The notes: a model not told the origin generated them from the sequence alone. Counted from the stretch's first letter, positions 42,301 to 55,879 are shown. The stretch is 64,000 nucleotides of DNA from Ignelater luminosus (GCA_011009095.1 VTPC01090570.1:308479-372478), one strand, 5' to 3'. Translations and numbers: made by a program.

Positions 42301-45300
42301 CGAACACTTCAATACAATATTCGCAATCAAATACTCGGTAGTTTCTATTGCAAAACGCGTTATTATAATTATTTATAAACTATAGAGATTAATTATTTAA
42401 TTCCAAATATGAACATCCGTTCTTATGTGAATTGCAAAACAACAAAAAAAAGTTAAAAAGCATAATATTATGTAAAATAAGGGTTATAAAACACTCGTAA
42501 AAAATGGAAAAACGAGGATGTTATACAATTACGTTATACAATTTTATTCTTATTCATCATAATTACAACGCAACGTGTATGGTATCTATTATTATTCATT
42601 TTTAATGAGTCAACGTAAAGGTTATTTGAAAAACAATTTATTCTGATAATTCATACACGGAAAGTATATTACCAACACGTATTCAAGTATGTAAGTAGCT
42701 TCACGTAACTAAAGAATCCAAATACTTTAAAGCACTTGCGTGTTGTTCTGTTGTTTAACAACTTGAAAACAATACACTTAATCAAAAATTCAAACAAATA
42801 AAAAGTAAATCTCTTATATAATCAAATAACCAATTCTATTAAAGCCGATATTAATAATTCATATGGCCTGCTGTATAGTAGTTATTTTAATAATCGCAGC
42901 AAACAATTCAATTATTATGTGCTAGTAACCACTAGCAAACAATTGAATGCGTTTTGATAGTAGTATTTTGACTTTCGTACTTAAAGAAATTTATTATAAT
43001 TAATTAACTTAATTCAAGATATTCTGAAAAAAGATATCTTTAAATGGAACGATAATAAGCAAAAAAACAAGAAAATTTTATAAGATGTTTCCGTAGATTA
43101 TGTATGAATCAGTCTACAATCTCAGAAAGTATAATACCCCGTCTAATGCACTGGATGAACGACCTTGCTAAACAAACACAAACGGCAACATTACATAAAG
43201 AAAAGGAGTCGAGTTATAGTTTTAGAAGTACTATAACAATGACTTAAAAAACCTAAACAAACTTGAAAGTGTTTTTTGTTAATTGCATGATCTGATTTTA
43301 CACGTTTTTTGTTTTTTATGCTTGGTGTAACTAACTTAAAAATAACGCTCAAAACAGGATACATTGGCCCTATAGTTAACAAGCATAAATTAGTACATTT
43401 TGTTGTTTTCCCCAGAAAATTACCATGTTCTATTTGGTTTAGTAAACAAATGAAAGGAACGAACGGAGTCGCGTCGATGGCAAACAGTATCCAACCCACT
43501 ATTATAACGGAAACGGCTTTCTGGTTATTTCTGCATTTGTTTATGTGTTCATTTACACTTACAAAAACGATAAGGAGGTAATATAAATATGCAAAAATTT
43601 AACATGGCGTCGTCTATAATTAATCAAAAAATGCATTATCAATACGTCAGAGAGGGATTATCTAGCATCTGATATTTTTACATCAGTCAATAATTTCATA
43701 AAATTAGATTAAACAAACACTTTTACGCAACTATATGATTGTCAAATGTTTTCTTGATATTTTAAAAGTCAAATGATGTAATTTAATATATCAAAGTGAC
43801 ACATTTTTTTACAAAGTTTTAAATTACTTACTTTTTTGAATTAAATAAAAGTTCACATCTTAACATACACGCTGGATATGCACCATGACAGAATTTTCTT
43901 TGTTTATCCTTTAAAACAGTTACAAGGCCTACTACATAAGATTATATTACATTTTTATCAGTTTTAAGAAAATCCAATTGTCAAACTGTATAGCCCCTAA
44001 TGTATCCACTATAAGAGTTTATAAAATAGTATACAGGGTTGTTGTAATTTCGTTGGCCAACCTTTAACGAATAGCAAGAATGCAAGGAAAAAACCGTTTA
44101 ATGTCACTAGAACTATAAGAGCTTTTCAAGAAGAAAAAAATTCCAAATCTTTTTGAGCAACAGTTAACCCTCGTTTTTTAAATGCACAAATATTCTTTTA
44201 GGGTTTAATCCCTCATCCAAACTGCACACATTAAAAGGAATAATAGAAGTGACATTTCTTCCACTGCTTTTTTATAATTAATATCACGCTTACTAAAAAC
44301 TTCTTCGATGTCTTACACAGTGCTGTCAAAGACTAAATACTATACACCAGAAATTTTTTAATTTAAGATGTATCGTACAGTTGGGTGCAGCAGTGTTTGT
44401 GGATGTTTTTTAAAACCATTTTTGAACACATCGAGTTAACTATCATTGTTTGTGTGCAATTAGAGTGTAACCATTATTTCACTCTTTCTCTTTTCTACTT
44501 TGGTCTTAATATCCATACATTTTCTCAATCCTTTTTTCTCATTTTCTGCCGGTTCTTGAAAAATTTCAAAGCTTGAGGTTACAATGCAAGATGGAATTTA
44601 AACTTGCAGTTACAGATAAGACAATTTTAAAGGCACGTTCAAAACTACTCGTAGGTTCAAAAACTGCATGTGAAGGAAGATACAAGCTATCTCACTCACA
44701 TTTATTATACATTATACTCTTTTGGTTTTACCTAACAAGATTGTCAATCATACATTGCAATTTATATTATTAGAGCAATACTTTTTTTTATAACAAACAA
44801 ATAAATTCTTGACTTCTATGAAAATTAGTATGAAAAAGTGATTGCAATCCACAAAAAAGTAGGAAAAGTGACTACATTTATAGATTACTGACAAAAAGTG
44901 ACTATTTGTGAGTCCAGAATGATCGAGAAACTAGAATTGTATCTTTTCTTGATTACTCCACAATATGAGTTAGGATCGAAAAAATATTTTTATGTACTAA
45001 CCGTACTCATACCTATACTTTTATATAATTCTTTTTTCCTTCGCAAGACTCTTCTATAGTACATATGAGATAACAGATACAGAATGTTTTATTAGAGAAA
45101 AAATTGAGAAAATTTCAAGTTGACTTTTCTAAACTGAACTTGTCTTCCTCAAAGAAAATTGAAGTGTTTGATGATTTAATGAATCTTGGCAACAAAAAAA
45201 TTGAATAATGTCAAAACAGATCTAGTAATCATTAGAAATCTAAAAATGTTACTCTAAAGGGTGTTTCATTAAAAAATGATGCCACGTCCAGCATAGTGTT

Positions 45301-48300
45301 TTGAAATATCAGTCAATCATTTAGTTTACTAAATGCTATGTTTCTTTAGACTGTGTCATTTAATTGTATATGTTTTTGTATCAAAAACATAAAATTTATT
45401 TAGTATTGTTTGCAAAAAAAGAAAATTGTAATTAACAACCTCCTGAAGCTTCTGAAATTGTCTGTTTTCGCTTATAACCCAAAAATAAGAGATAAACTTG
45501 TTTTCGTCACTGAATTTATCTCAAAAGAATTAAATCAGCCTGTAACTTCTACTTGTACCGAAATCAAGCAAATAAAATACCGTATTTTGATCACTTTCTC
45601 AAAATCTGCACTTCAATCTGTTCACGTGATCGGTTTTTTTATCTGGCCTACAGCAAAATTAGTTATACCTAAAGTGCTAAAATTTATGTGCCAAACACCT
45701 CATGTCTTTCGCCTAGAAATAAGCGGCACATGTGTATTGAAAAGCTTCTTGACTTAAGATTGAGAAACTCAATCAAAACTCCAAAAGAAAAAATTCAAAG
45801 CCTTGTATTGATTGAGTCGGTATTGTGTAGATGCCCAAAAAGAGCACAGAATTTAGTTGTTAGCCGAGATCAATTGAAACTATGTTTACAACATTTTTCC
45901 CGAATCCCACCATTTGATATTTCACTTAGATGAACGGCATTCTCTGCTACTGTAAAACTTCAAATTATCAGTTATCATTCTATCTTGGATAAGACAGATA
46001 TCGTTTTGGCCTTCTTGAACTTTGAATATTCTTCGTTCCATATGGTTTAAATGGAACTCTGATTAAATATTTAAGCCCATCTTAAATTTGATTTTCCAAA
46101 ATAAGGCAGAACAGTTCTCACTAACCATAGCAATATATTTTTATTGTTTTGAACTTTTCGCACTTGTCGAATTTCATTTTCGGCACTTTTTAAATAAGTG
46201 AGTACTATTGGTCTCAAACTCAGGACAACTTTGAGTCTACACTTTTACTGTTTTTGGTTTTAAAAATCATCATCATTATTATTATAGGCCAAAAATCAAT
46301 ACTATCTCTGAATGAAATAAAGGCAAGAAAATAGAAAACTGTAGTCAAAACCAAACTTTCGATGCTTCACTAGTATAATAAAATTTTGCTTACTGATCAG
46401 TGTTCATATTGTGTATTAACATATGCAAGTTCTTCACACTGAAGGTATCTATTGTTAGAATATAAATTTGTTTATTTAAAACTAAAGTCCAGGACTAATA
46501 CGTAACGTGAATTATGAGGTCAATTTCGAATCAGTCTTTATCGTGCGCTTTAGCATTAAAATTATGTTCAGTCTTGTGTAAGTTTGTGTGAATTATGAAA
46601 TGGATTAATAAATTGCCCTTTGTTTTTATGTTTTGATTGATTTTTTACCTTTTCAATACTATGTACATCTAATTCAAAGGAATACGAATGCAAATATCGA
46701 CCGGAAATGCGTAAGTCCTGAGCAATATATTGTATGGTGATACTTCAACGTCGATTAGCGATTACTATAAATAAGTAACCGTAAAGGAAGTACTTATTTG
46801 TTTTCTTTATATCAAATGCCATACGAATGTTCACGTATTGTTTCAACACGCATTCTTTTATAAGCAAAAGTGTGACTGACATAACATTTTTAAAAATAAA
46901 TTTTAACAAATATTATCATTAAAACCAAAAATGTTGAAACAAATAATACTCTAGTGTATCTATTAACTACAGGTAGGTACCACCATCGAGTCATTTGAAG
47001 CAACGAAGATTACACATGATTGTTTTAAAATTATATCAACAATTCTAAAAATAACGGAAAGATTCCAACAATATCCTTATTATTATTAAACTGCATTCGG
47101 CAAATATCAAAGGCGTGATTCATGAATGAATGTTGCACAGGAAATTATAGCAAAACTATGGTTTGACAAACATTTCTGACGAGGCGATAACGACCTTAGG
47201 ATTCCTTTACTGGGAATAGGTAAAGGATATAATGCAAGATAATATTGAATTTTAGATTATTAAATGTCCTAGAAATGACTTGTCACATTACTAACAATAA
47301 TAATTTTTAATTAGAAATGTTTTGGATCAAGGTTACATGGTGCATTATCTTTAAACGTGAGAACTTTTTGCCATTATTTAATTAATAGAAAACTGCCAAG
47401 AGTAATATAACAAACATAAAAAACGCTACCAATTGATGGAAATTAAATAACTCTATTAAAACTATAGTACCAGTAGAAGCAGGTTTCAAACAACTTTCTT
47501 CTGTTAATTAAGTTCAATTGTTATTAATATAACCCTCTAGCAGTCAAAACAACTCCGTTAGATCTTTGGTTAAATCACAGTTAGTAGTACCACTTTACAT
47601 TACTTTATCTGCTTTGTCAAATACATTATTAGATTACGTTAATTATATCATTTTTTTTGTTTAGTTCAACTATACAATTAAAATATTCCTCAACAATCTT
47701 TAAAAAAGCTCCAAATTTTGTTTCAAATGAACATTTCAGCTACTTATAGACTTGAATATAAATATAAACAAACCTGTGCTAAATTTGAAACCATTACAAA
47801 TTACATTTTGTTTAATTTCGTTAACGGGAGTATTTATATTTGATAAATGATCAAAGTTAATACGCGTATCACAAATTATCCCTATTATATCAGCACCTGT
47901 TAAAACATTTTATTGTTTAATAAAAAAATCAAAAGTGCATAGATTTTTAAAAGTGATAGATGAATTAATCTGTGGAACAAGGTTCGCATTGTAAAATTTT
48001 TCGAGAATAAAATGAGAAAATATAAATTTGTAAAAGTAGAAACTTTTAAAACAGATATCTAGCAAAACAAAAGATGCATAGAGCTCTTGTTCTTTTTTCC
48101 AAACAAAAGATGTTTTTAAAGCGGTTACAATCACCAGACCTAGTTTGAAAACAATCAGATTTTGTTTACACCAAGATTAATAACATCTCTTTTGTGATAC
48201 TGAAAAATTAATTTTGAGTTAATAAATTGATTAAAGGTTTCATTTTATTAGAAGGAAGAGAATTGATCACGAAAAAAGGTACGTTACAAAAGATTATTCA

Positions 48301-49575
48301 AGATTATTTCTAGAAGAATATATATAGACTTAAAAAATACGTCCCTTATCATAAAGTCATTCTCGAATTTTTTCGCGATGAATCATAATGCCGGCCAATC
48401 AATAATTTTGTTTAAAGAAAAAACGATTCATAGGAAAAAACCAATATTATTGATGAAACACAGATTGAGATCACACTGTTCACAAAATTTCTAACACTGG
48501 AAGCTGCTGGCCAATCTTAGATAAAGCTATTGTTCAGTAAGATACATTTGTAAAAAGAATCTTGAAGGTTAACAGGGAATGTAATCGAGTTCCTTCTCCT
48601 TTACATTCAAAGAATCTTTTATATTGTGTATTTAACCAATAAATAGGCTATTAATTTTATGAATCGTTCTAGACTAGCTAGCCACTCTTTACATAACAAT
48701 CTTAAGATCATGTTTTGGTTGGTTATATTAAAAGTATTAGGTACTAAGTAAATTAAAATAACCAAACAAACCATTGATGGACATTTAGTATAAAATTCCA
48801 ATTATTTAGAGAAACTACGAATAAGATTCAAGAATTTCCAATAATAACACAATAACGATCATTTAACCGAGTTTTTCTGAGATTGTTATTTTAAAGATCC
48901 CGCTCTTAAAATTACAGTTACAAACGTTGTTATAAGAAATTTTAAAGTTTATTTTATAGAGAATACCTTTAAATAATCATTCATAACAAAATTAGTCATG
49001 TAGAAAATAATTACAAGATAAATACATTTAAATCGACAGCATCTTGAGTGGACAATATTAAAATTGTTCATTACGCCTACCTACATTACTAGGAATGAAT
49101 GACTATACCTCGCCAAGGTGTTAGTGGTATGCGTCATTCGTTACCGCCCAATGCGGTCATATTGAAAATAACATTGTAGAAAATGCAGGTAGTATACACA
49201 TTCTTTCCTTTATGCATTATGGGTAAATCTGACCGGCGAGGTAATAAAGACTTGTAACAAAGAAGTAAAATGTATTTCAAACAATTACTGAACACCAATG
49301 GGAAAGATTTTATACAGACTTGTTGAGAATACTAATGCAATTTAAAGCAACAAGTTGGCATGGACTACCTATCACGAGTACTTATTAAGGTATCTAAACC
49401 TAACAGAAACTCACATAAACTTTCCATTTAAACGCAGTTAATCGAACGATTATTAAGTTTAAAGTGTATTATTACCTGTATAATTATCATCTTCAGTCAA
49501 ACAATTTATATTCGTTGATAAAACTAGTAAGAATACAGTTATCGAGTTGTTAACAATCCTTCTTCGATTTGTCAT
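24352..49575 (-). CDS. shg: E-cadherin, DE-cadherin type (shotgun)
   Basis: Classical cadherin of adherens junctions. Exons: 49476-49575, 33730-33914, 33405-33674, 33148-33348, 32892-33091, 28715-29024, 27892-28650, 27680-27832, 27280-27621, 26881-27222, 26628-26825, 26185-26572, 25987-26123, 24985-25336, 24582-24929 and 24352-24485; 4419 bp, about 1472 aa (fly 1507), all in frame. Exon 1 encodes a signal peptide (ITVFLLVLSTNINC). Cadherin repeats show DINDNDPVF, VEDVNDEIPTF, EDRNDNKPQF, NENDELPVF, DINDNAPF and DVNDNPAKP. Next come a cysteine-rich/EGF-like part (SVCPEHSSCNNQ) and one laminin-G domain (GNGWALYPPF to EGWLHNFTFNGQKY). The membrane span is FLVAILVCIAILLILLLAVV. The tail carries NYEDEGGGE (p120-like site) and GDGNSSGSLSSLASC (beta-catenin site) and ends EESWC. 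Exon 1 joins exon 2 across a 15.5-kb intron; codon phase (1+2) fits exactly. Confidence 0.95.
25441..25878. mobile_element. pogo/Tigger-like MITE in a shotgun intron, 438 bp
   Basis: Ends CAGTAATACCCCGCAATTAC and, inverted, CAGTAATACCCCGACTTATG, flanked by TA (25439-25440, 25879-25880). CAGTAATACC termini with TA duplication are characteristic of pogo/Tigger elements. No transposase frame is present. Confidence 0.85.
29025..32891 (-). other. Shotgun intron with Tc1 relic
   Basis: A 3.87-kb intron between cadherin-repeat exons. Apart from the Tc1 relic (29817-31255), it contains a lysine/asparagine-rich simple-sequence patch near 31320-31410 on the plus strand and otherwise AT-rich DNA. The splice acceptor at 29025-29026 restores RSNIEQPGLQFEL in frame after FRA. 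Confidence 0.75.
29817..31255 (-). mobile_element. Degenerate Tc1-like transposon with broken transposase
   Basis: Inverted ends share ATGGRCAAAAYTAACGCACC (left about 29817-29843, right about 31228-31255). A minus-strand transposase relic lies between them: start MNRRRNLSVEDAVK at 30989 with a helix-turn-helix (NLLERNHSTISRMVELF), then LFLDETRVNLKSLDG (first catalytic Asp region), VWRRPGERL, and further on WPANSPDLNSIEHLWDAL. Several frameshifts and stops break the frame (near 30765, 30670 and 30300-30430), so it is inactive. Confidence 0.85.
35027..36068 (+). mobile_element. Mariner-family transposon relic, internally deleted
   Basis: Inverted ends AGGATTGTCCATGAAAAAAA and (inverted) AGGATTGTCCACGAAAAAA extend about 26 bp. 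TA is at 36069-36070 and a mutated CA at 35025-35026. The plus-strand transposase relic starts around 35211 with a helix-turn-helix (LGIAKSTVQKVLANYK), shifts frame near 35400 (continuing VARKCDVSKFYVQKIKQ), and resumes through 35841 with the catalytic-type motifs VIFWPDLAIAHYA and LCPIEKDFG. The segment that should hold the first catalytic aspartate is missing. It lies antisense to shotgun in its first intron. Confidence 0.85.
43191..43605 (-). other. Unrecognised hydrophobic open frame inside shotgun intron 1
   Basis: A minus-strand frame of about 135 codons is open between stops; its first in-frame ATG-like start is at 43499. It has up to three hydrophobic stretches: YLYYLLIVFVSV, VSVIIVGWILFAID followed by ATPFVPFICLL, and LCLLTIGPMYPVLSVIFKLV. 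These are followed by a basic patch, NKKRVKSD. The opposite strand is also open for 90 codons (43309-43581). I recognise no family. It could be a small nested membrane-protein gene, a decayed copy of one, or chance. Confidence 0.25.
49107..49243. repeat. Short inverted repeat, possible MITE
   Basis: ACCTCGCC at the left and GGCGAGGT at the right, about 137 bp apart, with flanking AT. It lies 230 bp downstream (in the sense of transcription) of shotgun exon 1. The arms are short, so this is tentative. Confidence 0.3.
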
Positions 49576-50693
49576 CGTACTAAAATTTAAGAAAGGCACC
49601 ACACACAGCACTTGTACTTTATAATTTAATTCAAATATGCAACGCAATATAACTGAACCTTCTGCTGTTGACACATTGTAACCAAACAATAAACTAATCA
49701 ACTAAAAAAATCAACATCTTTTAACAAAATACCGACAATCAGACCCCTATTGCTACTACAACATCGCCTAATCCGTTGTTTTAATTGTCTCGTCTGACAC
49801 TGAATCACTACCACGCAAACTCGAACGCAGACAATACAAAGAAGACATTAGTGCAATACACTATTGCCAATCGTAGTATTATTCCCTAGATGCTACGATA
49901 TAGGGTGAACTTTTCTGTTTTAATTTTATATGTATAAAACAAATAATTCTTTATTAAGACTTATAATATAATAATGCAAGTACAAGGAAGGTAAATAAAA
50001 ATTAAAACAACTTTTAAAAAATATCTTTTAGAAAAAATATTATATACACGGTATTGCAAAAATAATTCCATTTAATTACACTATCGTTTATTATTGTCGA
50101 TTTCTTTGCACTCTTCAGATCACTTCAGATACAATAATAATGTCTGAACTTTGCTAAGTCAGTATCGATGGTTATTTGGAGGCGAATTCATGTCAATAAC
50201 CTATAACAAATAAAAATTTATTTTGTAATACTTGTATTTCAACATAATACATTTTATACTAGTTTTCATTTTTTTACTTTATGAAAACAGTCTAGGTAGG
50301 TTTTTGCTTTTCTTATTAATTACCTAGAAAAATTATTTTGAAAACAAAATAAATAAACTGGCAATACTAATTTGTAGACAATTTACTGTACAGGGTGCCC
50401 CCGAAATGGATTGAAAAGTAATTTGTTGTGAGCAAGTTCTGCAATTCTTTTCAAGAAAAGAAGTCGCAACACCCATTTAAAGTATCATCAAAAGTTTCAC
50501 AAGGTGAGCTATAAACCAAAACAAACCATAATTACAAGGACTACACATACACTGCAAGGTGGAAGTGATAATGACTACTTGGAGACCAATATAGCAATTG
50601 ACATTACAACATTTCAAATTCTCATAGGGTCTTTGCTTCACTGAAAACAATAAATAGTTACCTAGTGTATAAAGTTATGTTTTTTGTTACTTT

Positions 50694-51023
50694 TGTAACG
50701 CGCGACTAATTGAATGTACCAGAGAAGTCCCGAACTGTCCAGTTGTCCGACCGTCGAATGTGCGAGAAAAGGCGCGAACCTTCTAGGCTCATCGAGAGAA
50801 ACAAGGAAACGATATATTATACTCGAGCAGGAGGAGAGCCTCCAGTTATGCAGTGAATAAGCTCGTAACAACAAACGAAATAAATGTGTAATTAGTGATA
50901 TAAATAATTTATTCTGTACATATATAAATAAATATATTGAAAATCAATATTAGAAATAAATTGTAATAGACTTAGTTTAAATAAATATTAAAAATAAATA
51001 AACGTTTTATTAAAAACGCTACA
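50694..51023. mobile_element. Probable solo LTR, 330 bp
   Basis: It begins TGTAACG and ends CGCTACA, short inverted TG...CA ends as in LTR retrotransposons. A GC-richer first half, ending with AACAAACGAAATAAA, gives way to an AT-rich half with AATAAA motifs. This fits the promoter, polyadenylation and U5 parts of an LTR. No gag/pol sequence or second LTR is in the window. The flanks (CTTT and CTAT) do not form a clean duplication. Confidence 0.55.
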
Positions 51024-54000
51024 CTATAGTTTAGAACTATGCAGAGTTATTCAATTTCAAGACTCACTATTGAGATAAGCGATAGAAAATTAAATTAGGG
51101 CAAAATTGCATATTTTAATGCTCATTTAATAATAATCCCAAAGAATCTAACAAGCCCTTATTACTAGAAATTTTTAAAATCAATCAAGACTTTCTAATAT
51201 CTTGAACCTATTCAGATTTTCATGCAATGTCCAGAAGGTTTATTTTTTGAACTTGAATAACTCTGTGGAATGGAACATTGAAAGTGAAAAGCGATTAGAT
51301 ATTGAAGAATATGTTTACAGAAAAACAGTAGAAATTCCATAAAACAACAGTTACAATAAACCGTGAATCCAATGTGACAGCATGTTTAAAGGATCAGACA
51401 CGTGAAAGCAACTATCCATATAGTACAGAAAGTTATGTTAGAAAATGAGGTAGCAAATAATAAGAAGGAAGGAGAAAACTATGTTGTCAAACAACATTAT
51501 GACTGAAGCAAAAAATCTTTCCAATTCCTAAACTGATGGAATCAATATCATTTTAGTCATCAAGGTCAATAAGAAAAGAAAGCGTTTGGGATCTCTGGAT
51601 CTATAAAGTGAAATACATATCTCCTAAATTTAACTTGAAATGGTACATCAGAAAAAGAGAAAGTAAGGGATGTAACGATTGTATTGAAGAATACCACTTC
51701 ATGCAAAAACAAAAAAAATTGCCTCATAGGGGAGGTTGAGTAACATCTCTCAGAAAGCTTGATTCATTCTTAAAATGATGACTTCAATTTTTTTTTGTTT
51801 ACTTTTACATTGTTAATGTTAATTGTCCAAAATGCACGTTTTTTTTTGAGGAGTTATTAAATGAGGTTCATTTCTTTATATCATTTTAGATTTGCAAATA
51901 CATACTAGTTTTTAGTAGGTTTGTTAATGAACATGCAGATGTTTTTCAAGTTGTGTACATGTTGTAAAGTATTGTCTATCTCTTTATAATTAACTCTAGT
52001 TCTTATAATGTAGTAAATATTTTAAGATATACAACAAGAACTACTTACCTTTACTTTGATGCGTATACAGTGAAGCCATAAAATTGAAATAACTTCATTT
52101 TCTCAAAAACATTTTGTTTTTCAAAGATATTGTGATTCTTAAACTGTTCATATTGTATAGCATCATTAGACTTTTCTAGACAACCCCAAATGTTCTAAAG
52201 TGGATTTTGTAAAGGTCTCAGAACTCTTTATGGTTGTTTAGTTTGAATCCTTGACATTAGAAAGGCGAACTGCTGCAATTGCTGGTGCTTTTCTAACGTC
52301 AAATCATTACAAAGATTGAGCGAAAAGAAACTATAGTTTTTAAAGTTACATTTAATACTTGATATCCTAGTTCCGTCATGGTGTGAGAAGATAAAAATAA
52401 AAATTAAAATCAGTTTAAGAAAGTTCTTTTGAAAAGTAAGATATTTTCAATAAAAATAAACTTATTCCAAACTTTATGATCCCACTGGATGTCTATAATA
52501 GAAATTTTGTCTGTACATACCTACACTTCAATAGCATTTTTTCACTATTATTTGATACGTATCATGAAGCACATGAATTATGAATTAAGCTATCTATCAG
52601 TGTATTAATCTGATTTGTTATGGTATGAATGCTTTACTTTATAATACACAACAAGCATATAAGAAGTGTAGTAATGTGGGTAAGTTTATATCATGTAATG
52701 TTGTATGAGTTGTAGAAGTTACTTCCGATTTAAACTTCAACTCCTATTTATCAAAGTATAAGACTCAAGGACTCTTTTGTGTTGGAGAAGAGTTTTGTAA
52801 TTCTACCAATTTCAACTCTAGAGCGTCTACTGTCACATCTGAATAGCGTTCTATGCAAATTATGTTTTGATTATATATTAAACAATTATGATGGTAAACA
52901 TGGCATGTTGTTTTGATTGAAATTAAACAATCTTCCACAATCCAAATCTCTTATGTTTTCAGTGATTCTTGGCTCAACAACTACTAGATATTTTATACTT
53001 AACAATTCTTTATCCTATTCTATCACATTAAGATTGAGTAACTAAGTTCATTTCAATTTTCATTCTTTCTTTGTTCAAATAACTGAAATATTCAAATTTG
53101 TTACACACTATGTACATCATAATCTGGATTTGGACTGGAAGATTGTAAAAGGCACATATTATTACTTACTGTATCCTTTAAAGGAAAATGAATTCTGTAT
53201 TTGCTTACATTTTCAGAGATCCTCGAGTAAGATTACAGATCTGAAGTGTTAAACATTGCAATTACAACATTGTGTTAATTAGTATAAAAAGCATTCAAAT
53301 TGTAATTCCACAATTATAAAACAAAAAAAATGATTTCAAGTAATTCACTATTGTAAGAATTGTTATCAAACACAATAAAATAACTAAATAACAATACAAT
53401 TCTAAATTTTTCAATTTATGTGTAAAAGGTTTGGTTTTAAATGCTCCATATATAGGAACAAAAGACAAATTATTAATTACAACTACACTTAGAAAGAATT
53501 ATATAAATAAGTTGATATTAGAGTGCCAATTTTATTGTTAATTTAACATAATAAAAATACATTCTTATTACAATTTACTCAGTGCTTAATTCTTTAGCTC
53601 GAAAATACACATTTATTCTATACTTAGTGTCATCCAAACTTTACATTTAAAATTAAACAATTTATTATAGGCACTAGGCAACAAAAACAAATAGAAAGAC
53701 AATCGATTTCTAATAATCGTATTATACTGTTCATGTAAACAAAATTCAAGTATTTTGCTATTTAGTATAAATGCTAAAATTATCGCAATTTAACTGAATT
53801 GAAAAAATATATAAATTCTATTTTACAATTTTTTTTTAATTAAAATATATAACATACTAAGAAATGCATGGACCAAATCAATCTATTGACTTGCAATTAA
53901 GAGAATTTGTTGATGGTATGTATTTTGTACAATAGTTAAACATTTTTTACTTAGTAATAAGTTATTAGCAATACACAAATGCTGTGTCAAAAGTGATTCC

Positions 54001-55447
54001 TCTCCTCACCCTACCTAACTTGGAAACAGCAAATTAGGAAAAGATGAGATAAACGACATTATTACTGTAGTGAAATACACTACTTCCCAACCTGTTTACC
54101 TTTATTTATCTGATGTTAACGTTTCCAAGATAGATGACAAAGGAGAGAAGGATACTTTATGATACAGTGTATAATGCCAGTCAATAGATCCTAACTGTTT
54201 GAGTGAAACTACAGTTATATATCTACAGCACTGTCTATCACATATATTTATTTACAGTCAACTTCTCAGGCATGGTATACAATTATCCTATTTTCTAGTA
54301 CTTAAGTATTGAGTATCATTATTCTCTTGTCTGAATTTTTAGTTTTTTTGTGTTAAAAATTGTCCCAAGAAATATATATATAAAAACTGGGAGAATTAAT
54401 AAAATAAAACAGATGAAGTAATTTTAAAGTTGTAAATTAAAAAATTATATTATGTTAATTCTTTCTTTTAATAAAAAATATATAGAGATTCTAGGAATAT
54501 GTAATACAATAAAAATACAAACCAATAATAATATTTAAGTTTCCAAAAATAACCGAGAAAGAATATTCTCACTAATCATATAGCAGAATCTCTATTCATT
54601 GCTTGTACAAATAAATGAAAAACAATCTAGGAATGTCTTTTTTTTATCATATTTAAGTAAGAAAAATAAATTAGTAATAGGCATTTTTATACAGGCTTCT
54701 ACCTTAAATTAAAAATGTTAATTATCTCACTCCTCACTCTTATGAACATTAATTATAAAAAGCCCACTTTTAAAATTCAATTTATTATAAATTCTCTAAT
54801 ACTAGTGCCTTAAACCTTGCACAATTAATATTTGTTATATTGAATTTTCTCTAATTTTAAGTTTCCATAAGTTGTTTATATTTAATTGAAATAAAAAATG
54901 AAATAATTTAAGATTAACTAATATATGCATCAAGGAACCCACAAAGGCATTTATGTAAAAACATAATAATGTATAAAAAGAAATTTAAAAAAATGAAAAA
55001 TGGCATAGGATTATCACAAGGTAACTTTCTGGATCCATCATTATTTACACTGTACAAAATCTCTGAAGAGTACGACTTGCTGATAGCAATTATCAATATG
55101 TCAAATATATGTAGCTACTATCATTTTTAGATATTTTCGAAAATACTAAACTTGATGGCCAAATGTATGAACAGTTCTTCTTTCAATAACTTATTACCTT
55201 TACAAACAAATGTAATTAAAACTGCACAATCTTTGTAAGACATTCTGTAATTACACTTTCAATCATGCTTTAACACATTCGCTACCAAAGAAATGCCACT
55301 GGGATAAGAAGTCAGAGTTATACTACTTTCTTCAACTTATTTCAATTTTACATAATACTGTTTTCTTATTCAGTTCTGTTTACATAAATAATGCAACAAT
55401 TTATTAATCCGACAACAAATTCTCTAGAGTAGAAACAACTACACATA

Positions 55448-55768
55448 AGGCGTTTTCAGAAAATCGCTCGGAGCCACTGGATTACAACCTTACCGTTCGT
55501 TTATTCCACTGGGTTGGTTATTAAGCGTTCCAAAATTTGCTCTGATTCGTAACCCAGTTATAAAAAACTAACCCTGGTTGATGAGTAGGGTTGTCCAGGT
55601 TTCTTCAAAAGTGAGGTTAGAAGAGTGGCGCCAAACGCAACCTAACTAATTGTGGCTTGTGCTGGCTCAAATGCAACAATGTAAACACTGCCAGGCATTC
55701 AGAAAATACATTGATCAGGTTAACAACCACATGGGTTAAGAACCCCGATCTATTTTCTGAAAACGCCT
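55448..55768 (+). mobile_element. AGGCGTTTTC-family MITE, copy A (321 bp)
   Basis: It starts AGGCGTTTTCAGAAAAT and ends ATTTTCTGAAAACGCCT, a perfect core inverted repeat, with ATA on both sides (55445-55447, 55769-55771). It shares interior words (CTGGTTGATGAGTAGGGTTG, GTGAGGTTAGAAG) with the copy at 62178. Confidence 0.85.
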
Positions 55769-55879
55769 ATAGAAACAAAGTGATGATCAGAGCAACATAC
55801 TCCTGAGAGTAGTAAGGTGAGACATCCAAACACAGTAACTAGATGAGTGAAATATGAATCCTGGCTATTACAAAAGAAA

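Larger units (their letters stand above)
33915..49475 (-). other. First intron of shotgun, about 15.6 kb
   Basis: Separates the signal-peptide exon from the rest of the gene. It contains a mariner relic (35027-36068), a (GA)n run at 34779-34792, and an unexplained open frame at 43191-43605. The remainder is AT-rich with no recognised gene. Long first introns of developmental adhesion genes often hold enhancers, but none can be read directly here. Confidence 0.8.

Noticed and set aside
45410-45933. Two overlapping plus-strand frames of 115 and 81 codons in shotgun intron 1
   Set aside because: No recognised motif, different frames, AT-rich composition; could be a decayed element but nothing supports a gene.
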